This document shows positions 14,590 to 20,048 of a stretch of DNA of 20,048 bases, piece by piece. How positions within the stretch are numbered: position 1 is the first letter of the stretch; every line of letters begins with the position of its first letter. The translations under genes were made by a program, and so were the position numbers. The stretch is from contig QALA01000025.1 in assembly GCA_003343565.1 (NCBI GenBank), positions 1 to 20,048 of the forward strand, written 5' to 3'. Under the pieces are notes generated by a model that saw only the letters and a list, made by a program, of their open reading frames with translations, ran no database searches and had not been told where the DNA came from. Origin of the DNA: Verrucomicrobiota bacterium. Lineage in GTDB: Bacteria > Verrucomicrobiota > Verrucomicrobiia > Opitutales > Intestinicryptomonadaceae.

Positions 14590-15741
14590 TTAAAGAACTT
14601 TTGCGCCGTCTGCGGTCTTGCACGAAAACGCCGACGGCCTTTTGCCGAAGCGCCCTTCGTAGGCCCGCGCGACCGCCTCCGCATGCGCGTCCGAAAAGCC
14701 GGCATTCACAAGCGCGATCGCCGCTCCGCCGAAGCCGCCCCCCATCAGCCGCGCGCCGTAAACGCCGTCCGATTTTGAAAGCGCGTCCACAAGGAAGTCC
14801 AGCTCTTCGCAGGAATTTTCAAACAGGGTGCGCGAACTGTTGTGCGAGGCCGTCATAAGGCGTCCCACGCGCGCGATGTCGCCGTTTTCAAGCGCGGCTT
14901 TCGCCTCCAGTACGCGGGAGTTCTCCTCGATTACGTGCTTTGCGCGGCGGAACTGGGCGTCCGTCATCTTGTCTTTCGCCGCTTCGAGATTCGCCGTTGT
15001 GAAGTGGCGCAACAGCCTAAATTCTCCGTCTCCTGAAAGTATTCGTGCGGCTTCCATGCACTCGCGGTGGCGTTCGGCGTACAAGCCGTCCACGAGCGCG
15101 TGTTTCTTCGTAGAATTAAAAATTCGAAAGGCCGTTCCGGAGGGCAGGGGACAGGTCGAAAATTCCTCCGTAAGGCAGTCTATAAACACCAGCGCGTCTT
15201 TTTTCCCGAATCCGGACACCCCCTGGTCGAGGATTCCGCACGGCATTCCGACAAACTCGTTTTCGCACCTCCTTGCCAAGCGCACGGTTTCCTTCAGCCC
15301 GAGTTCAAAGCCGTAGAGGGCCTTCATTGCGAAGGCGCTGGAAAGCTCGATTGCCGCGGAACTGCTCAGGCCCGATCCGGAGGGCAGGGTGCTCATGTCC
15401 AGCATGTCAAAACCGCAGTCGGCCTTCATTCCGGCTTCCAAAAGGAGTTTGAACATCCCAAGAGGATAGTTGACCCAATTCAATTCGCGCGGACGCGGCG
15501 AGATGTCGTCCATATCCACGCACACCTTTGTTCCGTCGTGCGGATTGGCAAAACACAGTTTCCTGTCGCTCCTCTTTGCCAATGCGCAACAGACGAATCT
15601 GTCAATGGCGGCTCCCATCACGCAGCCGCCATTGTAATCCGTATGATTGCCTATGAATTCGATTCTTCCCGGCGCCTGCGCGACGCTCTCAGGCGGTCGC
15701 GCGTAGGCCTCGGCGAATTTCGCGCTTATTTTTTCTTTCAT
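14590..15741 (-). CDS. galK: Galactokinase
   Basis: This 383-residue GHMP kinase has all three family motifs. Motif 1 is PGRIEFIGNHTDYN at 24-37, which has Asn where the E. coli and human enzymes have Glu (GEH becomes GNH), a variant seen in some bacterial galactokinases. Motif 2 is PSGSGLSSSAA at 120-130, the ATP-phosphate loop. Motif 3 is MGGGFGGAA at 333-341. The catalytic aspartate is D172 in GILDQ. It phosphorylates galactose at C1 using ATP in the cytoplasm. It begins 17 nt after the symporter stop and is followed by galE. No galT is present in the operon, so the galactose 1-phosphate made here is probably used by the uridylyltransferase two genes downstream. Confidence 0.95.
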   Translation of the reverse strand: MKEKISAKFAEAYARPPESVAQAPGRIEFIGNHTDYNGGCVMGAAIDRFVCCALAKRSDRKLCFANPHDGTKVCVDMDDISPRPRELNWVNYPLGMFKLLLEAGMKADCGFDMLDMSTLPSGSGLSSSAAIELSSAFAMKALYGFELGLKETVRLARRCENEFVGMPCGILDQGVSGFGKKDALVFIDCLTEEFSTCPLPSGTAFRIFNSTKKHALVDGLYAERHRECMEAARILSGDGEFRLLRHFTTANLEAAKDKMTDAQFRRAKHVIEENSRVLEAKAALENGDIARVGRLMTASHNSSRTLFENSCEELDFLVDALSKSDGVYGARLMGGGFGGAAIALVNAGFSDAHAEAVARAYEGRFGKRPSAFSCKTADGAKVL

Positions 15742-15758
15742 TTACGCCAATGCAAAAC

Positions 15759-17759
15759 TTATATGAACAGTCCGGAGAAGATGAAGTACAGCGTCCCCGA
15801 AATAACCAGCACCGCAACTCCCGCCGCCTTTGCCGAGAACGACGAACTCATATCCATCTTCTCGTTCACCGGCATCTGCACCTCTTGGCGCAGGGGCTTT
15901 ATGAAAGTCAGAGCGAACATTACCAATAGCGAGGCCCCGAAGGTTATCGCCATTCTGTTCAAAAAGGCTATGTCGCCAGCAAATAGCAGCAGAAGTCCGT
16001 AGACTATCGGCGAAGTCAAAATTCCCAGCGCGCCGGCAAAACGCGGAGCCTTCTTGGAGAACAATCCAAACAGGAACACCGCCAAAATTCCCGGAGACAG
16101 GAATCCCTGAAATTCTTGAATGAACGTGAATACGCCGCCGAGTTTTGGATTGGCCAAAAGCGGGGCAACCGTACAGCCTATGAGGGCGAATATTATTACC
16201 GACAGCCTGCCTACAAAAACCTGTCCCCTGTCGGAAGTGTTGGGCGCGATGTATTTTTTATAGATGTCGATTGTAAATATCGTGGAAGCCGCATTGAGCA
16301 TGGCCGCAAGCGAGCTTACCACCGCGCCGAGAAGCGCGGCAAAGATAAATCCGCGCAACCCGAAGCCTTCGGGAAGGACTTTGCTTATCAGCAGCCCGAA
16401 AGCCGAATCGAACTTGTATCCGTAAAACGTCTTTTTGAATGCGGGATCGGCAAGCGACGCCTTGTTCCACTGGTCGACCAGCGCTTTGAGCTGCGGATTA
16501 GATTTCGCCCAGCCCGCGTCGTAGGCAAAGGATATTTTTTTGATGTTTCCGCTGTCCCGCGCCGCAGCGTATTCCTTGTGGAGCGCCTTTACGTCGTCCG
16601 CGGTAAATATGCTCTTCTTTGCGCCGTTTGGCCCTGCGGGAATGGAGAATTCCTTGACTGCGGTTTCGGCATCAAAGGGAATTTTCTTTGCGTCCAAAGA
16701 GGCGAAATAAAGCGTGGAGTAGGTCTTCGCGTTTGAGGCGATTATTTTTTCGTCGCGGTTGGCCTGTTGGCGCTGTTCGTCGGCGAAAAGATTGAATGCC
16801 ATTATTCCGGGAAATACGATTATAAACGGTATAATCAATTTTAGTCCCGCGGCGAACATAATTCCCTTTTGCCCTTCGGCGAGACTGCGCGCGCCCAATG
16901 TGCGCTGGATTATGTATTGATTCAGGCCCCAATAGTAGAAATTCGGAATCCACAGGCCTATAATCAGCGCAGTCCACGGAACTTCCGGATGGTCTTTTGG
17001 CAGGAACATTGTGAGCTTGTCGTGGTTGAGGGCAAAGAATTTCTTGAAAGTGCCGGCGTCCGCCAGACTGGCCGCGGTTTCGGGAGTGACAGGCGCGGTG
17101 GTCGATATGTCGGCAATGGCCTTCGCCCCGAAAGCGTCGAATGTAAAATAGGCGATTATTGCGCCTCCGATAATCAAAGCCGAACCTTGCAGGAGGTCGG
17201 CCCATGCGCACGCCTTCAACCCGCCCGCGCAGACGTAGACGGCGGCTATGGCCCCTATCACAAAACAGGCTACGGCGACGTCTATTTCATACGGAATATC
17301 CATGCTGTTTCCGAACACGGTGTCGGCAACCGTCGCCCCGGAGTAGATTACCGCAGTGATATTGACGCACACGAGTATTACGACCATCAGCAGCGACATT
17401 ACTGCGCGCGAAAGCGCGTCAAACCTGAATTCCAAAAACTGCGGCACCGTATATATTCCGCTCTTGAGAAACTTCGGCAGGAAGAACAACCCAACAAACA
17501 CGAGCGCTATCGCCGCCATCCATTCGTAACTTGCAATTGCCAGTCCGCTCAAGCCTGCGGCGCTTCCGCTCATGCCGACAAACTGTTCCGTGGATATGTT
17601 TGCCGCTATCAAAGATATGCCTATCAGCCACCAGGATAGGCCGCGACCAGCCAGAAAGTAATCTTCGCTGCCGTTTTCGCCCTTGCTTTTTATGAGACCG
17701 ACAAGAATTACGGCCGCTATGAATATTACGAATACGATAATGTCCAAGGCTATGTTCAT
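15759..17759 (-). CDS. Sodium/galactose (glucose) symporter, SSS family, vSGLT-like, with an extra-long extracytoplasmic loop
   Basis: This 666-residue protein closely follows the Vibrio SGLT pattern with many hydrophobic helices. Residues that in vSGLT bind galactose are present: Q59 (STEQFVGMSG), E79 (SYEWM), N273 and Y276 (NFYYWGLNQY), K307 (GLKLI) and Q548 (FIQEFQG). The sodium-site helix VVSSLAAMLN is at 480-489. Between residues 326 and about 460 there is an insertion of roughly 105 residues relative to vSGLT (about 543 residues total). It is rich in lysine, alanine and aspartate (for example TADDVKALHKEYAAARD) and falls in a loop between helices. AGGAG lies 6 nt before the ATG. It is the first gene of the galactose operon and probably takes up galactose with sodium. 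Confidence 0.93.
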   Translation of the reverse strand: MNIALDIIVFVIFIAAVILVGLIKSKGENGSEDYFLAGRGLSWWLIGISLIAANISTEQFVGMSGSAAGLSGLAIASYEWMAAIALVFVGLFFLPKFLKSGIYTVPQFLEFRFDALSRAVMSLLMVVILVCVNITAVIYSGATVADTVFGNSMDIPYEIDVAVACFVIGAIAAVYVCAGGLKACAWADLLQGSALIIGGAIIAYFTFDAFGAKAIADISTTAPVTPETAASLADAGTFKKFFALNHDKLTMFLPKDHPEVPWTALIIGLWIPNFYYWGLNQYIIQRTLGARSLAEGQKGIMFAAGLKLIIPFIIVFPGIMAFNLFADEQRQQANRDEKIIASNAKTYSTLYFASLDAKKIPFDAETAVKEFSIPAGPNGAKKSIFTADDVKALHKEYAAARDSGNIKKISFAYDAGWAKSNPQLKALVDQWNKASLADPAFKKTFYGYKFDSAFGLLISKVLPEGFGLRGFIFAALLGAVVSSLAAMLNAASTIFTIDIYKKYIAPNTSDRGQVFVGRLSVIIFALIGCTVAPLLANPKLGGVFTFIQEFQGFLSPGILAVFLFGLFSKKAPRFAGALGILTSPIVYGLLLLFAGDIAFLNRMAITFGASLLVMFALTFIKPLRQEVQMPVNEKMDMSSSFSAKAAGVAVLVISGTLYFIFSGLFI

Positions 17760-17829
17760 GATGTCTCCTATTTTTACAGGTTATTTTTGGAAGTCGATAT
17801 TTTTTGACAAGAAAATTGGAGGCGGATTC

Positions 17830-17880
17830 TCATCGGGAACTCCGGGACTGCAACTATTTGTTTGAAAAATGTCCCGATGA
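17830..17880. promoter_or_regulatory. Inverted repeat between divergent genes, possible operator
   Basis: TCATCGGGA (17830-17838) and TCCCGATGA (17872-17880) form a perfect 9-bp inverted repeat separated by 33 bp. The repeats lie between the divergently transcribed symporter operon (start 17759) and the membrane-protein gene (start 17897). They could bind a regulator of either gene, or form a hairpin in a leader transcript. A TTGACA hexamer at 17804 lies on the plus strand nearby without a matching -10 box. Confidence 0.4.
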
Positions 17881-17896
17881 TAAAAATATATTGTAC

Positions 17897-18583
17897 ATGA
17901 ATTTTGTTGAGGTGTTCCGTCCGAGATTTCCTGTCCCGCGTTCTTTGTACGGGCGGGCGCTATTGCTTTTAATGTTTCTCGGATTTGTCGAGACGGCGAT
18001 TGCCGCGACATATAGGCTCGCCTGCAATGTAGTCGATTTGGCAATGCGGATTTCCGAAGGGTATGCGTTCTCCGGCGGAGCCTATGACAGGTTTAATTTT
18101 GCCGCGCGTCGGATTGCGTTTTTGTTTGCCGATTTCCTCTCCGTTTTGGTCGTCGTCGGGGCCGTATGGCTCGCGGTCTATGCGTGCGCCAGATTCGTAC
18201 GGGATTCTGAGTTTTCCCCCTCGGACTTTCTAAAAATAAGCGTTTTTTCCCTGTTTGTATATTTCTTTTTCAGATTTGCTTTGGTTGGATTTGACTTGTG
18301 GATTCGTCCGGAATTGCGGGAGTATTTCGAGTGGGCGCCGTTTGTCGGCGGCTTATGCGTGAATCTGGCGTGTTTTATTCTGATTGTCGCTTTTGCCTTC
18401 AAACTTTTTTCAAAGGGGGCTCCTCCGCCGTCAAAATGGTCTCAGGGATATGATGTTGGGGAGTATCTTTGCTTATTTGGAAAGTTTTTGTCTTTTTCGG
18501 GACGCAATGCGCTTGTGCGCGGATTATTCATTGCACTCGTCATGCTTGCGTTAGCCGTAGAGTTTGCGTGGATAATAGTCTGA
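17897..18583 (+). CDS. Unknown polytopic membrane protein
   Basis: This 228-residue product starts at ATG 17897. An in-frame TTG at 17804 would add a charged, non-membrane extension that overlaps the inverted repeat, so it is rejected. Four to five membrane segments are visible: ALLLLMFLGFVETAIAA (27-43), a segment starting near FADFLSVLVVVGAVWLAVYA, one near ISVFSLFVYFFFRFALVGF, VGGLCVNLACFILIVAFAFKLF, and ALVRGLFIALVMLALAVEFAWIIV at the C-terminus. I do not recognise a family. No Shine-Dalgarno site precedes the ATG. Divergent to the galactose symporter, so a link to galactose use is possible but unproven. Confidence 0.75.
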   Translation: MNFVEVFRPRFPVPRSLYGRALLLLMFLGFVETAIAATYRLACNVVDLAMRISEGYAFSGGAYDRFNFAARRIAFLFADFLSVLVVVGAVWLAVYACARFVRDSEFSPSDFLKISVFSLFVYFFFRFALVGFDLWIRPELREYFEWAPFVGGLCVNLACFILIVAFAFKLFSKGAPPPSKWSQGYDVGEYLCLFGKFLSFSGRNALVRGLFIALVMLALAVEFAWIIV

Positions 18584-18878
18584 TAATTGCAAAGCGTTTG
18601 ACCGCGGCGCTTGCAATTTCGGAAAGACAGGCTGTATAGGAAATAGGGGTATCAGTTATCCGCTTTGCGATGAGAAAGAAGATGGATACAGTTTGCCGCT
18701 TCTCCCAAAAGACGAGCGGATAAACGCACTTTCCGACATCTATATGAGGATTGAAAAAGATTGAGGAAGAAATATTGCGATGGAATTGAAAAAGATAAAA
18801 GCCGCTAACCCGTTTATGCAGTATGCTGTAAAGCAAGTTAGGCACAATTTTATCCAATGGTGTTCGCAAGTAAGGTAA
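18579..18878 (+). pseudogene. Protein-like reading frame without a start, interrupted by one TGA
   Basis: From 18579 a frame runs to TGA at 18762-18764, and the same frame continues to TAA at 18876-18878, with only that one stop between. The first part reads like real protein (CNFGKTGCIGNRG, then LPLLPKDERINALSDIYMRIEKD) but has no ATG/GTG start, and upstream the frame is closed by a stop overlapping the previous gene. After the TGA, a 32-codon ORF starts with ATG at 18780 (MELKKIKAANPF). The pattern fits a decayed gene fragment, possibly with the 5' part lost. I do not recognise the family. Confidence 0.4.
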
Positions 18879-18988
18879 ATTGGGAATCGGATACGAACGG
18901 AAAGTTTCGGCATGGCTGGCGCCAGTTATTGGAAAGCCGCCTTCAAATGGAGTAGTACACTAAAAGGAAAGAAATAAGACGAAAAAGA

Positions 18989-19016
18989 TTGACCTGCGAA
19001 ATAAAGCGACTAACTT
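18989..19016 (+). promoter_or_regulatory. Candidate promoter of the tRNA-Ser gene
   Basis: TTGACC (18989-18994), 16-nt spacer and TAACTT (19011-19016), ending 17 bp before the tRNA. The -35 box is strong (5 of 6) and the -10 box weak (3 of 6). The same -35 hexamer occurs in front of the oxidoreductase gene. Confidence 0.35.
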
Positions 19017-19033
19017 CAATCCCTTAAAAATAA

Positions 19034-19120
19034 GGAGAGATGACAGAGTGGTCGATTGTGCCTGACTCGAAATCAGGTGTGCGGGTAACCGTACCGGGGG
19101 TTCAAATCCCTCTCTCTCCG
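19034..19120 (+). tRNA. tRNA-Ser (anticodon CGA)
   Basis: The 87-nt sequence folds as a type II tRNA. The acceptor stem GGAGAGA (19034-19040) pairs with TCTCTCC (19113-19119), with G as discriminator at 19120. The anticodon stem CCTGA/TCAGG encloses the loop CTCGAAA, giving anticodon CGA (reads UCG serine codons). A long variable arm (near TGTGCGGGTAACCGTACC) supports serine, and the T-loop TTCAAAT is standard. CCA is not encoded. A terminator follows within 20 bp. Confidence 0.95.
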
Positions 19121-19594
19121 TTTAAAATTTCATGAAAAAAGCCCATTTTCAGCAAGTTCTGAATCTGGGCTTATTTATAAGACAACACCCCTGTTTGCAA
19201 GTATTTGATTATTAGGGTCCAACAAAAGCCCAAGCACACCAGACGTGCAACTAAACTGCAACCGCCACTTAGCACCACATCTTGGCGACGATATTCTAGT
19301 GTAAGAAAATTTATTAAGTTATCTCAACTCAAGGTATATCTCTGTACCTTTTTCTTTTTATGAATGGATTTTCTGAAATATCCCGTTTTCCATCGCTAAA
19401 GAAAGTATAAAGTAAGAAAATTGCGTGTTCTTTTTTGATTAAAAAATTTTATTTCTTTGTATATTCTAAAGACATTTTTTTAGTAAAAGGCGGAAAATCG
19501 CATTTATTTTTTCTACTTATAGTGGTTTTCATCATAAATTGAATTGAATGAAAGTGTACAATTCATAATAATTTTGATAGATTTGTATTATAAT
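19121..19594. other. AT-rich spacer after the tRNA, no gene seen
   Basis: This 470-bp stretch is clearly more AT-rich than the genes to its left. It contains the terminator described separately. Short open frames of about 30-40 codons occur on both strands around 19175-19310, but none has a start, ribosome site or recognisable motif. The right end contains TATAAT directly before the hsdM start. Confidence 0.5.
19139..19172. terminator. Hairpin terminator downstream of tRNA-Ser
   Basis: AAGCCCA (19139-19145) pairs with TGGGCTT (19166-19172), and inside it TTCAG (19148-19152) pairs with CTGAA (19159-19163) around a 6-nt loop. On the minus strand the stem is followed by a six-T run, while on the plus strand the following tract is weaker (ATTTAT). 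It can serve the tRNA transcript and any transcript from the right. Confidence 0.75.
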
Positions 19595-20048
19595 ATGGAC
19601 TTAAATTCAAAGATCACAAACAAAGCCGGACTCATATGGGCTATTGCGGATAAACTTACGGGTGTGTATAAACCTCACGAGTACGGTAAGGTTATTTTGC
19701 CGCTTACGGTAATAAAGCGTTTTGATTCCATATTGGAGGAGTCGAAGCCCGCCGTTTTGGCCGCATTTGAAGAATGCCGCGAAATGGATAACGACATAAT
19801 GCGGGATCAGCTCTTAAAAAAGGCGTCCGGACATCCCTTTTATAATACGAGCAAATATACTCTACGTACACTTCTTGACGACCCCGACCATATAGACGAC
19901 AACTTTGTATCTTACATTAACGCCTTTTCACCAAACGTATGCGAAATCATTGAAAAATTTGAGTTTGCAAAAAACGAGCTGCCGAAAATGCGCGAATACG
20001 GCTTGTTGTTTATCGTATTGCAGGAATTTGCCACCGACAAGGCGGACA
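19595..20048 (+). CDS. hsdM: Type I restriction-modification M subunit, N-terminal part (3' truncated by window edge)
   Basis: The frame runs from ATG 19595 to the window end, giving 151 visible residues. It carries the N-terminal recognition pattern of HsdM methyltransferase subunits: IWAIADKLTGVYKPHEYGKVILPLTVIKRFD at residues 14-44, then a helical linker and FYNTSKYTLRTLLDDPDHI. This is the helical N-terminal domain. The SAM-binding NPPF motif lies beyond the window. HsdM with HsdS methylates adenine in a bipartite target. There is no Shine-Dalgarno site. TATAAT at 19589-19594 abuts the ATG, so the transcript may start inside or just after the codon. The gene is less GC-rich than the left part of the window. 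Confidence 0.85.
   Translation, partial: MDLNSKITNKAGLIWAIADKLTGVYKPHEYGKVILPLTVIKRFDSILEESKPAVLAAFEECREMDNDIMRDQLLKKASGHPFYNTSKYTLRTLLDDPDHIDDNFVSYINAFSPNVCEIIEKFEFAKNELPKMREYGLLFIVLQEFATDKAD

Noticed and set aside
17804..17896. Upstream TTG start for the membrane-protein gene
   Set aside because: It would add a charged extension with no ribosome site, overlapping the inverted repeat, and the TTG belongs to a TTGACA hexamer.
19175..19310. Short protein-like readings on both strands in the AT-rich spacer after the tRNA
   Set aside because: They lack start codons and ribosome sites and run for only 30-40 codons.
1..20048. CRISPR arrays, insertion sequences or transposases
   Set aside because: No regularly spaced repeats, transposase motifs or terminal inverted repeats with target duplications were found.

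Overview
The window looks like a chromosomal segment of a GC-rich, Gram-negative-type bacterium, most likely of the Planctomycetes-Verrucomicrobia-Chlamydiae group and best matching Verrucomicrobiota (Opitutae-like). The hints are a Tat-exported Gfo/Idh/MocA oxidoreductase, a discoidin-like C-terminal domain, a vSGLT-type sugar symporter and a eukaryote-like (UAP1-type) uridylyltransferase. This placement is an inference from gene content only. No rRNA or marker protein is present.

Layout. (1) Positions 1-3906, plus strand: the C-terminal end of a protein with a discoidin-like domain, a gene-poor stretch of about 690 bp, then a two-gene unit coding for a secreted oxidoreductase and a secreted HEAT-repeat protein. 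(2) Positions 3961-11447, minus strand: a tightly packed ten-gene operon of phage morphogenesis genes. In transcription order these are a Mu gp29-like portal (DUF935), a Mu I-like prohead protease, a decoration-like protein, the major capsid protein, a gp36-like connector, a possible tail-completion protein, an unknown protein, a 51-residue coiled-coil protein, a tail-hub-like protein and an unknown last protein. All frames are intact and most genes abut or overlap. No terminase, MuF, tape measure, sheath or tube, integrase, transposase, repressor or lysis gene was recognised. A bidirectional terminator closes the cassette on the left, and a 0.7 kb stretch rich in inverted repeats lies upstream of it. 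(3) Positions 12097-17759, minus strand: a galactose-use operon coding for a sodium/galactose symporter, GalK, GalE and a UAP1-like nucleotidyltransferase, with no galT, ending in a strong terminator. (4) Positions 17897-18878, plus strand: an unknown membrane protein and a broken ORF. (5) Positions 18989-20048: tRNA-Ser(CGA), its terminator, an AT-rich spacer and the start of a type I restriction-modification hsdM gene. This has the look of an island boundary at a tRNA gene.

How the parts work together. The gal operon reads as a self-contained pathway: uptake of galactose, phosphorylation, activation with UTP and epimerisation, with the pyrophosphorylase standing in for GalT. The phage cassette is the most unusual part. 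It codes for capsid and connector components but nothing recognisable for packaging DNA, moving, or lysing the cell, and it sits neatly between two host transcription units. It may be a domesticated capsid, a split-locus gene-transfer-agent-like system, a capsid-forming satellite, or an old prophage remnant kept under selection. The sequence alone does not decide between these.
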